Assembly: GCF_038397775.1 (NCBI RefSeq)
Contig: NZ_CP151650.1
Location: forward strand, 1,302,001 to 1,366,000
Source: Pseudomonas sp. RC10
GTDB taxonomy: Bacteria > Pseudomonadota > Gammaproteobacteria > Pseudomonadales > Pseudomonadaceae
Direction of reading: 5' to 3'
DNA length: 64,000 nt
The first letter of the stretch is position 1. The number at the start of each line of letters is the position of its first letter. The translations under genes were made by a program, and so were the position numbers. Shown in pieces: positions 1 through 8,550 of the stretch. The notes under the pieces are model-generated. The model made no database searches, was not told where the DNA came from, and saw only the letters and a program-made list of their open reading frames with translations.

Positions 1-1800
1 GAACGGCTGATCGCCCGCAGCCGTGAAACACGTCAGCGCTATCTGCAAATGATTCGGGGCGCGGCGAGCGACGGCCCGATGCGCGGCAAATTGCAATGTG
101 CCAACTTCGCCCACGGCGTGGCCGCGTGCGGCACCGAAGACAAACACAGCTTGCGGATGATGAACGCGGCCAACGTGGCCATCGTGTCGGCCTACAACGA
201 CATGTTGTCGGCGCATCAGCCTTACGAACATTTCCCTGAACAGATCAAAAAAGCCTTGCGGGAAATCGGCTCTGTCGGTCAGTTCGCGGGCGGCGTGCCG
301 GCTATGTGCGACGGCGTCACCCAGGGCGAGCCGGGTATGGAACTGAGTATCGCCAGCCGAGAAGTCATTGCGATGGCAACGGCGGTCGCGCTGTCGCACA
401 ACATGTTCGACGCGGCGCTGATGCTGGGCATCTGCGACAAGATCGTGCCGGGCCTGCTGATGGGGTCCCTGCGTTTTGGCCACTTGCCGACGATCTTCGT
501 GCCGGGCGGGCCGATGGTCTCGGGCATTTCCAACAAGGAAAAAGCCGACGTGCGGCAGCGTTACGCCGAGGGCAAGGCAACGCGCGAAGAACTGCTGGAC
601 TCGGAAATGAAGTCCTATCACGGGCCGGGCACCTGCACCTTTTACGGCACCGCCAACACCAACCAGTTGCTGATGGAAGTCATGGGGCTGCACTTGCCGG
701 GTGCCTCCTTCGTCAATCCCTACACGCCGCTGCGCGATGCCCTGACACGCGAAGCGGCGTTTCAGGTGACGCGTCTGACTAAACAGAGCGGCGAATTCAT
801 CCCTCTAGGGGAAATTGTGGACGAGCGTTCGCTGGTCAACTCGATTGTTGCCTTGAACGCGACCGGCGGTTCCACCAACCACACACTGCACATGCCGGCG
901 ATTGCCCAATGCGCGGGTATTCAATTGACCTGGCAGGACATGGCCGACCTCTCGGAAGTCGTGCCGACCCTGAGCCATGTCTACCCGAACGGCAAAGCCG
1001 ACATTAATCACTTCCAGGCGGCGGGCGGCATGTCGTTCCTGATTCGCGAACTGCTTGACGCCGGTCTGCTGCACGAAGACGTCAACACCGTGATGGGCCG
1101 TGGTCTGCGTCGCTATACCCAAGAGCCGTTCCTTGAGGATGGCAAGCTGGTCTGGCGCGAGGGGCCTGTCGAAAGCCTGGACGAAAACATTTTGCGACCG
1201 ATTGCCCGTCCGTTCTCCCCGGAGGGCGGCCTGCGCGTGATGGAGGGTAACCTCGGGCGGGGCGTGATGAAGGTGTCGGCTGTGGCGCTGGAGCATCAAA
1301 TCGTCGAGGCCCCGGCCAAGGTTTTCGAAGATCAGCAGGACCTGGCGGACGCATTCAAGGCGGGCGAGCTGGAATGCGATTTCGTCGCGGTCATGCGTTT
1401 TCAGGGCCCGCGCTCCAACGGCATGCCTGAGCTGCACAAGATGACGCCGTTCCTCGGCGTGCTGCAGGACCGGGGTTTCAAGGTTGCGCTGATCACCGAT
1501 GGGCGTATGTCCGGCGCGTCCGGAAAAATCCCTGCCGCGATCCATGTGTGCCCCGAAGCCGCAGATGGTGGCCCTTTGGCACTTGTCCGAGAGGGGGACC
1601 TCGTTCGGGTAGATGGCGTAAAAGGGACGTTGCAAGTTCTCGTCGAACCGGCAGAATTGGCGGCCAGAGAACCGGCAATCGGACGTTTGTCCCATAACGT
1701 GGGCACCGGCCGTGAACTGTTCGGTTTCATGCGCATGGCCTTCAGCTCGGCAGAGAAGGGCGCCAGCGCCTTTACTTCGAATCTGGAGACGCTCAAGTGA
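1..1800 (+). CDS. edd: 6-phosphogluconate dehydratase (5' end outside window)
   Basis: Converts 6-phosphogluconate to 2-keto-3-deoxy-6-phosphogluconate, the first committed step of the Entner-Doudoroff pathway, in the cytoplasm. The frame is open from base 1 (reads [16 protein letters not shown] before the first internal ATG at 49), so the true start lies upstream and only a few residues are missing. It is an IlvD/Edd-family protein; the conserved stretches [24 protein letters not shown] and ATGGSTNHT are visible. The stop TGA overlaps the GTG start of glk, which implies translational coupling. Its substrate and product link it to zwf, pgl and eda about 12 kb downstream. Identification is secure; a HexR-controlled promoter would lie outside the window. 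Confidence 0.97.
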   Translation, partial: ERLIARSRETRQRYLQMIRGAASDGPMRGKLQCANFAHGVAACGTEDKHSLRMMNAANVAIVSAYNDMLSAHQPYEHFPEQIKKALREIGSVGQFAGGVPAMCDGVTQGEPGMELSIASREVIAMATAVALSHNMFDAALMLGICDKIVPGLLMGSLRFGHLPTIFVPGGPMVSGISNKEKADVRQRYAEGKATREELLDSEMKSYHGPGTCTFYGTANTNQLLMEVMGLHLPGASFVNPYTPLRDALTREAAFQVTRLTKQSGEFIPLGEIVDERSLVNSIVALNATGGSTNHTLHMPAIAQCAGIQLTWQDMADLSEVVPTLSHVYPNGKADINHFQAAGGMSFLIRELLDAGLLHEDVNTVMGRGLRRYTQEPFLEDGKLVWREGPVESLDENILRPIARPFSPEGGLRVMEGNLGRGVMKVSAVALEHQIVEAPAKVFEDQQDLADAFKAGELECDFVAVMRFQGPRSNGMPELHKMTPFLGVLQDRGFKVALITDGRMSGASGKIPAAIHVCPEAADGGPLALVREGDLVRVDGVKGTLQVLVEPAELAAREPAIGRLSHNVGTGRELFGFMRMAFSSAEKGASAFTSNLETLK

Positions 1801-2759
1801 CATTGGCGATGGTGGGTGATATCGGCGGCACGAATGCTCGTTTTGCCATATGGGAAGACGATCAATTGCACTCGATCCGGGTGTTCCCGACGGTCGATTA
1901 CGCCAGTCCCGAAAAGGCCTTGCAGGTTTACCTCGAAGACCTCGAATTGCAGTTGGGCGATGTCGGCTCGATCTGTCTGGCCGTGGCAGGCCCGGTGACC
2001 GGTGACGATTTCCACTTCACCAACAGCCACTGGAAGATCAATCGGCAGGCGTTTTGCGCTGCGCTGAAGATCGACAGCCTGATCATGGTCAACGATTTCA
2101 CCGCCATGGCGCTGGGCATGACCCGTCTGCGCGACGACGAATACCTCACCGTGCGCCACGGCAAGGGCGATCCGAAAGGCGCTCGCGTGGTGATCGGTCC
2201 CGGCACTGGCCTGGGGGTCGGGACGTTGATTCGCTCCGGCGAAAATCACTGGACCGCGGTGCCAGGGGAGGGCGGCCATGTCGACCTGCCCATCGGCACC
2301 GCGCGCGAAGCGCTGCTGTGGACGCGGCTGATGGCCGAACACGAACACGTCAGTGCTGAAACGATTTTGAGCGGCGCTGGTCTGTTGCTGCTGTATCGGG
2401 TCAGCTGCGCGCTGGACGGGATCGATGCCGAGCTGAAATCCCCGGCGGCCATTACGTCTGCGGCGCTCAAAGGCGATCCGGTGGCCTGCGCGGTGCTGGA
2501 GCAGTTCTGCGTGTTCCTGGGCCGTGTCGCGGGCAACAACGTGTTGACCGTGGGAGGCCGTGGCGGCGTGTACATCGCCGGTGGCGTGATCCCGCGTTTC
2601 GTCGACTTCTTCATGCAGAGCGGCTTCAACACGGCGCTGGCGGAAAAAGGGCTGATGAAGGATTACTTCAACGACGTGCCGGTCTGGCTGGTGACGGCGG
2701 AATACCCTGGCCTGATGGGCGCGGGTGTGGCACTGGATCAGGCGGCAAGCCAGCTTTGA
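1797..2759 (+). CDS. glk: Glucokinase
   Basis: ATP-dependent phosphorylation of cytoplasmic glucose to glucose-6-phosphate, feeding Zwf. 320 residues, normal for bacterial glucokinases. The N-terminal phosphate-binding motif [11 protein letters not shown] starts near residue 7; [12 protein letters not shown] and the [10 protein letters not shown] segment follow in the middle. The GTG start overlaps the edd stop (GTGA), so the pair is translationally coupled. The last codons (AGC CAG CTT TGA) fall inside the left end of an inverted-repeat element (2748-2841), so the extreme C-terminus may have been rewritten by that element. The family assignment is certain; only the native C-terminal residues are in doubt. 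Confidence 0.96.
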   Translation: MTLAMVGDIGGTNARFAIWEDDQLHSIRVFPTVDYASPEKALQVYLEDLELQLGDVGSICLAVAGPVTGDDFHFTNSHWKINRQAFCAALKIDSLIMVNDFTAMALGMTRLRDDEYLTVRHGKGDPKGARVVIGPGTGLGVGTLIRSGENHWTAVPGEGGHVDLPIGTAREALLWTRLMAEHEHVSAETILSGAGLLLLYRVSCALDGIDAELKSPAAITSAALKGDPVACAVLEQFCVFLGRVAGNNVLTVGGRGGVYIAGGVIPRFVDFFMQSGFNTALAEKGLMKDYFNDVPVWLVTAEYPGLMGAGVALDQAASQL

Positions 2760-2841
2760 GCCTCAAGCTTCAAGCCGCAAGTGGGACTGCGCACGCCTCT
2801 GCTTTTTCTTGAGGCTTGAAGCTCGAAGCTTGCAGCTGCTC
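2748..2841. repeat. Short inverted-repeat element, copy 1 (empty form)
   Basis: Two arms of about 34 bases (2748-2781 and 2808-2841) are inverted copies of each other, roughly 25 of 34 positions, around a 26-base centre with a T run. The right arm matches the right arm of the element at 46170-46343 at about 30 of 34 positions and ends in the same GCTGCTC. No direct repeat flanks this copy (GGCA left, TCCT right). It lies between glk and gltR and contains the glk stop codon. It could also act as a transcript-end hairpin. Confidence 0.75.
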
Positions 2842-2847
2842 TCCTAT

Positions 2848-2855
2848 AACAATAA
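2848..2855 (+). promoter_or_regulatory. Crc/Hfq CA motif in the gltR leader
   Basis: AACAATAA fits AANAANAA, the catabolite-activity motif bound by Hfq with Crc on Pseudomonas mRNAs. It lies about 27 bases upstream of the GTG start of gltR. The motif is short, so the call leans on the same word recurring near the starts of gtsA and oprB. Confidence 0.5.
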
Positions 2856-2881
2856 TTTCAGTGCCAACAAGGACGACCAAA

Positions 2882-3619
2882 GTGAACACTGTCAGTAAAT
2901 CGATTCTGGTGGTCGACGATGACCAGGAGATTCGGGAACTGCTGCAAGCCTACCTGAGCCGTTCGGGGTTTCAGGTGCGCACGGTGGGGGATGGCGCGGA
3001 GTTTCGCCAGGCGTTCAACGACGAGCCCAGCGACCTGTTGATTCTCGATGTCATGCTGCCCGACGAAGACGGCTTCAGCCTGTGCCGCTGGGTCCGGCAG
3101 CACCCGCGACAGCCCCATGTGCCGATCATCATGCTCACCGCCAGTTCCGACGAGGCCGACCGTGTCATCGGTCTGGAGCTCGGCGCTGACGACTACATGG
3201 CCAAACCGTTCAGCCCTCGCGAGCTTCAGGCCCGCATCAAGGCATTGCTGCGTCGCGCCCAGTTCGGGCAAGAGCGCGCTGGCGGCGAAGTGCTGGTGTT
3301 CGACGAGTGGCGACTGGATATGGTCAGCCATCGCCTTTTCCACAGCGATGGCGAAGAGGTGATTCTCTCGGGCGCCGATTTTGCGCTGCTCAAGCTGTTT
3401 CTCGACAACCCGCAACAGATCCTCGACCGCGACACCATCGGCAATGCCACGCGAGGCCGTGAATTGATGCCGCTGGAGCGCATCGTGGACATGGCGGTGA
3501 GCCGCTTGCGCCAGCGTCTGCGGGACACCGGCAAGGCACCGCGATTGATCCGTACCGTGCGAGGCAGTGGTTATCTGTTGGCAGCCAATGTGTTGCCGCA
3601 AGCCAGCAACGGTTACTGA
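2882..3619 (+). CDS. gltR: Glucose-uptake response regulator GltR
   Basis: OmpR/PhoB-type regulator of 245 residues. An N-terminal receiver domain (about 8-120) has the acidic pocket VVDDDQE, phospho-acceptor Asp56 in LILDVMLP and the conserved Lys in MAKPFSP. The C-terminal winged-helix DNA-binding domain ends near RTVRGSGYLL. In pseudomonads GltR controls glucose import genes (gts, oprB). I chose GTG at 2882 because AAGGACG lies just upstream and the earlier in-frame codons come from repeat-derived sequence. The sensor kinase gene follows after 6 bases and is its probable cognate partner. A CA motif in the leader suggests Crc control. Confidence 0.93.
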   Translation: MNTVSKSILVVDDDQEIRELLQAYLSRSGFQVRTVGDGAEFRQAFNDEPSDLLILDVMLPDEDGFSLCRWVRQHPRQPHVPIIMLTASSDEADRVIGLELGADDYMAKPFSPRELQARIKALLRRAQFGQERAGGEVLVFDEWRLDMVSHRLFHSDGEEVILSGADFALLKLFLDNPQQILDRDTIGNATRGRELMPLERIVDMAVSRLRQRLRDTGKAPRLIRTVRGSGYLLAANVLPQASNGY

Positions 3620-3625
3620 CCGGCG

Positions 3626-5086
3626 ATGGTGACCGAGAAGAAGCGCCGTCTTCCCGTCCCGCGCTCGCTGCTGGGACGCATGCTGCTGCTGACCCTGTTG
3701 GCGGTGTTACTGGCCCAGACCCTGTCGAGTTTGATCTGGCTCTCGCAACTGCGCGCCACCCAGATGGAGGGCCTGATCACCAGCGCGCGCAGCCTTGGGT
3801 TTTCCATGTCTGCGAGCGTCAGTTACTTCCGCTCTCTGCCTGTCGCCTTTCGCCCGTTGGTTCTCGATCAACTGCGCAGCATGGGCGGCACGCGCTTCTT
3901 CGTCTCGCTCAACGACCGCCCGCTCGACATGCAAGTGCTGGAGCCGACCGTGCGCAAAACGGCGGTGATCGACGTCGTCGGCCAAGTGCTGCGGCAGAAC
4001 CTGGGCGCAGACCCCGACATCCTCGTTCGTTTCGTGCGGCCCGAAGACCTGCGGATTTTCAATAGCGGCCTCAAGCTCGATGAACTGCCGCGCTCCTGGG
4101 CGCACTACGCGTTGACCCTCGAACCGGTGAATCCGCCGGTTCTGGTCACGCAGATCGAGCTGTCCCCCGGCGAATGGCTGTACATCGCCTCGCTGCTGCC
4201 CGAGCCGTACACCATGCTGGAGGAAGAGGGCCTTCCGTCGCAGCAGGTCTGGTTCATCGGGCTGACGAGTATTTTCCTGCTGGTGTTCATCGGCCTGCTG
4301 GTGCACTGGCAAAGCGGCCCGCTGAAACGCCTGGCCCGCGCAGCGCGGGACCTGTCTTTGGGTGCAGATGTAGAGCCAGTCGTGGAGGGTGGGGGCAGCG
4401 AGGTCATTGAGGTGACCCGCGCGTTCAACACCATGCGTGATCGCATCAGCCGTTACCTCACCGAACGTGGTCAGTTGTTCAGCGCCATTTCCCACGATTT
4501 GCGTACGCCGATCACGCGACTCAGGTTGCGGGTCGAGTTGCTGGAAGATGAAGCGATGCAGGTCAAATTCACCCGGGATCTGGACGAGCTGGAGCTGCTG
4601 GTCAAGGGCGCGTTGCAGTGCGTGAAGGACACCGACATTCACGAGAACATTGAGCCGGTGGACCTCAATCACGCGCTGGATTGCCTGATCGAGCCGTATC
4701 TGGCGGCCAATGGCGGCGGGCGTGTCACGGTCGAAGGCAAGGCCATGTCGATGTTCTACGGCAAGCCGTTGGCCTTGCGACGTTGCATGGGCAACCTGAT
4801 CGACAACGCCATCAAGTACGGTGACAAGGCCCATCTGCGCATCGAAGACGACGCGGATGCGTTCGTGCTGCACGTCGAAGACGAAGGCCCCGGCGTACCC
4901 GAACAGCGCCTTGAGCAGGTGTTCGAGCCGCATTTCCGGCTGGCGGGCAAACAACAGCAGGGCTATGGCCTGGGGCTGGGCATCGCTCGCAACATCGCCC
5001 ACAGCCATGGCGGTGAAGTCAGTTTGCAGAACCTGCGCGAAGGCGGTTTACGCGTGACCCTGCGCCTGCCGCGTGGGGTGGAATAA
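3626..5086 (+). CDS. gtrS: Sensor histidine kinase GtrS (GltS)
   Basis: Inner-membrane sensor kinase, 486 residues. A first membrane segment lies near residues 18-38, followed by a periplasmic region of about 175 residues, a second membrane segment (FIGLTSIFLLVFIGLLVHW), a HAMP linker, the H-box FSAISHDLRTPITRL with the phospho-accepting His, and an ATPase domain with N-box NLIDNAIKYGD, DEGPGVP and GLGLGIA. In P. aeruginosa GtrS responds to 2-ketogluconate and 6-phosphogluconate and signals to GltR; that ligand specificity is carried over here by family knowledge. It is co-transcribed with gltR (6-base gap). Confidence 0.92.
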   Translation: MVTEKKRRLPVPRSLLGRMLLLTLLAVLLAQTLSSLIWLSQLRATQMEGLITSARSLGFSMSASVSYFRSLPVAFRPLVLDQLRSMGGTRFFVSLNDRPLDMQVLEPTVRKTAVIDVVGQVLRQNLGADPDILVRFVRPEDLRIFNSGLKLDELPRSWAHYALTLEPVNPPVLVTQIELSPGEWLYIASLLPEPYTMLEEEGLPSQQVWFIGLTSIFLLVFIGLLVHWQSGPLKRLARAARDLSLGADVEPVVEGGGSEVIEVTRAFNTMRDRISRYLTERGQLFSAISHDLRTPITRLRLRVELLEDEAMQVKFTRDLDELELLVKGALQCVKDTDIHENIEPVDLNHALDCLIEPYLAANGGGRVTVEGKAMSMFYGKPLALRRCMGNLIDNAIKYGDKAHLRIEDDADAFVLHVEDEGPGVPEQRLEQVFEPHFRLAGKQQQGYGLGLGIARNIAHSHGGEVSLQNLREGGLRVTLRLPRGVE

Positions 5087-5123
5087 TCCCGTTAATCCCG
5101 TTAATCCCGGTTAAGGCGGATTT

Positions 5124-5215
5124 CTGTGGGAGCGAATTCATTCGCGAAAGGGCTGTACAGTCGCCGTATGCGTGCTGGCTGAAACACCGATTCGCGAATA
5201 AATTCGCTACCACAG
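5124..5215. repeat. REPIN (REP doublet), GAATTC class
   Basis: Two inverted REP sequences: CTGTGGGAGCGAATTCATTC at the left and its imperfect reverse complement ending in CTACCACAG at the right, about 43 bases apart. Located after gtrS, before the gtsA promoter region. The same class recurs at 36236, 41930 and 55097. Confidence 0.9.
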
Positions 5216-5244
5216 GATTCAGCGTCCGCTCACCTTATTTCGAA

Positions 5245-5262
5245 TGTCACCAACCTGTGACA
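5245..5262. promoter_or_regulatory. Perfect inverted repeat upstream of gtsA, candidate operator
   Basis: TGTCAC-caacct-GTGACA, perfect 6-base arms with a 6-base spacer, about 100 bases before the gtsA start and upstream of a possible -10 (TAGAAT, 5304-5309). GltR or HexR are plausible binders by context, but the sequence does not match any consensus I know. Confidence 0.35.
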
Positions 5263-5344
5263 CTTGCGCATCCCTTCGTTACCGTCCGCTCTAACCCGTT
5301 GTTTAGAATCCATGCAGCGCAAGCACCAAGACTTGCTCATGCAT

Positions 5345-5355
5345 AACAACAATAA
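5345..5355 (+). promoter_or_regulatory. Crc/Hfq CA motif at gtsA start
   Basis: AACAACAATAA contains two overlapping AANAANAA words, 10 bases before the gtsA ATG and next to the Shine-Dalgarno AAGG. Hfq/Crc binding here would block translation when preferred carbon sources are present, the known mode of Crc control in pseudomonads. Confidence 0.65.
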
Positions 5356-5365
5356 GGTCAAATAG

Positions 5366-6652
5366 ATGAATTCGATCTCCCGTCTCGCAGCACTCATTTC
5401 TCTCGCCTCGTTGTTCCCTCTGAGCGCCATGGCCGCCGATTCCAAAGGCACTGTCGAAGTTGTCCACTGGTGGACGTCCGGCGGTGAAAAAGCGGCTGTC
5501 GATGTGCTGAAAGCCCAAGTTGAAAAAGACGGCTTCACCTGGAAAGACGGCGCCGTTGCAGGCGGTGGCGGTTCGACTGCCATGACCGTGCTGAAAAGCC
5601 GCGCCGTCGCCGGTAACCCGCCTGGCGTTGCCCAGATCAAAGGCCCTGACATTCAGGAATGGGCGTCCACTGGCCTGCTCGACACGGACGTGTTGAAAGA
5701 CACCGCCAAAGAAGAGAAGTGGGACAGCCTGCTGGACAAGAAAGTCTCCGACACCGTGAAGTACGACGGTGATTACGTGGCCGTTCCGGTGAACATTCAC
5801 CGCGTGAACTGGCTGTGGATCAACCCGGAAGTCTTCAAGAAAGCCGGTATCGAAAAAGCCCCGACCACCCTCGAAGAATTCTACGCCGCTGGCGACAAGC
5901 TGAAGAAAGCCGGCTTCATCCCGCTGGCCCACGGTGGTCAGCCTTGGCAGGACAGCACCGTGTTCGAAGCGGTTGTCCTCTCGGTCATGGGTGCTGACGG
6001 CTACAAGAAAGCCTTGGTCGACCTCGACAACGGCGCGCTGACCGGTCCTGAAATGGTCAAGTCGCTCACCGAACTGAAGAAAGTCGCCACCTACATGGAC
6101 CCGGATGGTAAAGGCCAGGACTGGAACCTGGAAGCTGCCAAGGTCATCAACGGCAAGGCCGGCATGCAGATCATGGGTGACTGGGCCAAGTCCGAATGGA
6201 CCGCTGCCAAGAAAGTTGCAGGCAAGGATTACCAGTGCGTGGCCTTCCCGGGCACCGACAAGGCGTTCACCTACAACATCGACTCGCTGGCGGTGTTCAA
6301 AGTTAAGGACAAGGGCACTCAGGCCGGTCAGCAAGACATCGCAAAAGTCGTGCTGGGTGAAAACTTCCAGAAAGTCTTCAGCATCAACAAAGGCTCGATC
6401 CCGGTTCGGACCGACATGTTGGCTGACATGAACAAGTACGGCTTCGACTCCTGCGCGCAGACCGCTGCCAAGGACTTCCTCGCGGATGCCAAATCCGGCG
6501 GCCTGCAACCGAGCATGGCGCACAACATGGCAACCACGCTGGCCGTTCAGGGCGCGTTCTTTGACGTCGTGACCAACTACATCAACGACCCGAAAGCCGA
6601 CCCGGCTGACGCGGCGAAGAAGCTGGGCGCTGCGATCAAGTCGGCTAAATAG
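5366..6652 (+). CDS. gtsA: Glucose ABC transporter, periplasmic binding protein
   Basis: Captures glucose in the periplasm and hands it to the GtsBC permease. 428 residues, extracellular solute-binding family 1. It has a clear signal peptide with likely cleavage after SAMA (residue 23); the mature part begins [19 protein letters not shown], typical of the sugar-binding type. First gene of gtsABCD; a perfect REPIN separates it from gtsB. A Crc CA motif precedes the start. In P. putida and P. fluorescens this is the main glucose import system along with OprB. Substrate assignment rests on context (gltR/gtrS upstream, oprB downstream). Confidence 0.94.
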   Translation: MNSISRLAALISLASLFPLSAMAADSKGTVEVVHWWTSGGEKAAVDVLKAQVEKDGFTWKDGAVAGGGGSTAMTVLKSRAVAGNPPGVAQIKGPDIQEWASTGLLDTDVLKDTAKEEKWDSLLDKKVSDTVKYDGDYVAVPVNIHRVNWLWINPEVFKKAGIEKAPTTLEEFYAAGDKLKKAGFIPLAHGGQPWQDSTVFEAVVLSVMGADGYKKALVDLDNGALTGPEMVKSLTELKKVATYMDPDGKGQDWNLEAAKVINGKAGMQIMGDWAKSEWTAAKKVAGKDYQCVAFPGTDKAFTYNIDSLAVFKVKDKGTQAGQQDIAKVVLGENFQKVFSINKGSIPVRTDMLADMNKYGFDSCAQTAAKDFLADAKSGGLQPSMAHNMATTLAVQGAFFDVVTNYINDPKADPADAAKKLGAAIKSAK

Positions 6653-6669
6653 TCCGTATCACCGCTCCC

Positions 6670-6758
6670 CTGTAGGAGTGAGCTTGCTCGCGATGCGTTT
6701 GACCAGACACCAGATTCGTGTCTGACACAGCTGATCGCGAGCAAGCTCACTCCTACAG
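6670..6758. repeat. REPIN within the gts operon (AGCTTGCTCGCGAT class)
   Basis: The two 25-base arms (6670-6694 and 6734-6758) are perfect reverse complements beginning CTGTAGGAGTGAGCTTGCTC, around a 39-base centre. It lies between gtsA and gtsB, where a stable stem-loop could protect the upstream binding-protein mRNA. Its REP class differs from the GAATTC class seen elsewhere in the window. Confidence 0.92.
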
Positions 6759-6801
6759 AGAGCACGCTCGTACTCTTTACTTTTCTGTACTGGATTTCCC
6801 C

Positions 6802-7710
6802 ATGAGTTCTGTTGCTGTGTTCAGCAAAGCCTCGCCGTTCGATGCACTGCAGCGCTGGCTACCCAAACTGGTGCTGGCGCCCAGCATGTTCATCGTTCTG
6901 GTGGGCTTTTACGGCTATATCCTGTGGACGTTCGTTCTGTCGTTCACCAACTCGACTTTCCTCCCGTCCTACAAATTCGTAGGGCTGGCGCAATACGCCC
7001 GACTGTTCGATAACGATCGCTGGTGGGTCGCGAGCAAGAATCTCGCGGTCTTCGGCGGCATGTTCATCGGCATAAGCCTGGTGGTCGGCGTGTTGCTGGC
7101 GGTGTTCCTCGATCAGCGCATTCGTCGCGAAGGTTTCATCCGCACCATTTACCTGTACCCAATGGCGCTCTCGATGATCGTCACCGGTACGGCCTGGAAA
7201 TGGCTGCTCAACCCTGGCATGGGCCTGGACAAACTGCTGCGCGACTGGGGCTGGGAAGGCTTCCGCCTGGACTGGCTGATCGACCCGGATCGCGTGGTCT
7301 ACTGCCTCGTCATCGCGGCGGTCTGGCAAGCGTCGGGTTTCATCATGGCGATGTTCCTGGCCGGTCTGCGGGGCGTTGATCAATCCATCATTCGTGCCGC
7401 GCAGATCGATGGCGCTAGCATGCCGAAAATCTACTGGAAAGTGGTGCTGCCAAGCCTGCGTCCGGTGTTCTTCAGTGCGGTGATGATTTTGGCGCACATC
7501 GCGATCAAAAGCTTCGACCTGGTCGCTGCAATGACCGCCGGTGGCCCGGGCTATTCGTCCGACCTGCCTGCGATGTTCATGTACTCGTTCACCTTCAGCC
7601 GCGGCCAGATGGGGATGGGCTCGGCCAGTGCGATTCTGATGCTCGGTGCGATTCTCGCGATCCTCGTGCCTTACCTGTATTCCGAGCTGAGGACCAAGCG
7701 CAATGACTAG
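6802..7710 (+). CDS. gtsB: Glucose ABC transporter permease 1
   Basis: Integral inner-membrane permease (302 residues, MalF/UgpA-like) that forms the translocation channel with GtsC. Several hydrophobic helices are visible from LVLAPSMFIVLVGFYGYIL onward. The cytoplasmic EAA loop that docks with the ATPase is at EA-less variant RAAQIDGASMPKIYWKVVLP, near residue 200. I chose ATG 6802 (MSSVAVFSK) over an upstream in-frame start because that one lies in the REPIN. The last codons overlap gtsC by 8 bases. Confidence 0.94.
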   Translation: MSSVAVFSKASPFDALQRWLPKLVLAPSMFIVLVGFYGYILWTFVLSFTNSTFLPSYKFVGLAQYARLFDNDRWWVASKNLAVFGGMFIGISLVVGVLLAVFLDQRIRREGFIRTIYLYPMALSMIVTGTAWKWLLNPGMGLDKLLRDWGWEGFRLDWLIDPDRVVYCLVIAAVWQASGFIMAMFLAGLRGVDQSIIRAAQIDGASMPKIYWKVVLPSLRPVFFSAVMILAHIAIKSFDLVAAMTAGGPGYSSDLPAMFMYSFTFSRGQMGMGSASAILMLGAILAILVPYLYSELRTKRND

Positions 7711-8548
7711 TCTCGCCGCCAAACCTTCCATCAGTTTGAGCCGCATCGCGATCTACGCGGTGCTGATCGGCGCGGTGCTGATCTACCTGATCCCGCTGGT
7801 GGTCATGCTGCTCACCAGCTTCAAGTCTCCGGAAGACATCGGCACCGGCAACCTTTTGAGTTGGCCCGCCGAAGTCACGGCCATTGGCTGGATCAAGGCC
7901 TGGGCGACGGTGAAGGGCTACTTCCTGAACTCGATCCTGATCACCGTTCCCGCGGTGCTGATCTCCACGGCCATCGGCGCGTTGAACGGCTACGTGCTGT
8001 CGATGTGGCGCTTCCGGGGTTCGCAGATGTTCTTCGGCTTGCTGCTGTTCGGCTGCTTCCTGCCGTTCCAGACCGTGCTGCTGCCGGCCTCGTTCACCCT
8101 CGGGAAAATGGGCTTGGCCAGCACCACCACCGGCCTCGTTCTGGTTCACGTGGTCTACGGCCTGGCGTTCACCACGCTGTTCTTCCGCAACTACTACGTC
8201 AGCGTGCCGGATGCGCTGGTCAAGGCGGCGCGTCTGGACGGTGCCGGGTTCTTCACCATTTTCCGGCGGATCATTCTGCCGATGTCGACCCCGATCATCA
8301 TGGTCTGCCTGATCTGGCAGTTCACGCAGATCTGGAACGACTTCCTGTTCGGTGTGGTGTTCTCCAGCGGTGATTCGCAGCCCATCACCGTGGCGCTGAA
8401 CAACCTGGTCAACACGAGCACCGGGGTCAAGGAATACAACGTTGATATGGCGGCGGCGATGATCGCTGGTCTGCCGACCCTGCTGGTCTATGTGGTCGCA
8501 GGCAAGTATTTCGTGCGCGGGCTGACGGCCGGCGCAGTCAAGGGGTAA
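7703..8548 (+). CDS. gtsC: Glucose ABC transporter permease 2
   Basis: Second inner-membrane permease (281 residues, MalG/UgpE-like). The N-terminal helix IAIYAVLIGAVLIYLIPLVV is followed by further membrane segments and the EAA-type loop KAARLDGAGFFTIFRRIILP, which contacts GtsD. The C-terminus KYFVRGLTAGAVKG is characteristic of this subfamily. It overlaps gtsB by 8 bases and ends 2 bases before gtsD, so the membrane and ATPase subunits are translationally linked. Confidence 0.94.
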   Translation: MTSLAAKPSISLSRIAIYAVLIGAVLIYLIPLVVMLLTSFKSPEDIGTGNLLSWPAEVTAIGWIKAWATVKGYFLNSILITVPAVLISTAIGALNGYVLSMWRFRGSQMFFGLLLFGCFLPFQTVLLPASFTLGKMGLASTTTGLVLVHVVYGLAFTTLFFRNYYVSVPDALVKAARLDGAGFFTIFRRIILPMSTPIIMVCLIWQFTQIWNDFLFGVVFSSGDSQPITVALNNLVNTSTGVKEYNVDMAAAMIAGLPTLLVYVVAGKYFVRGLTAGAVKG

Positions 8549-8550
8549 TC

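Noticed and set aside
805..1803. Long minus-strand open frames across edd and glk
   Set aside because: Shadow frames of edd/glk with no ribosome binding site or family features.
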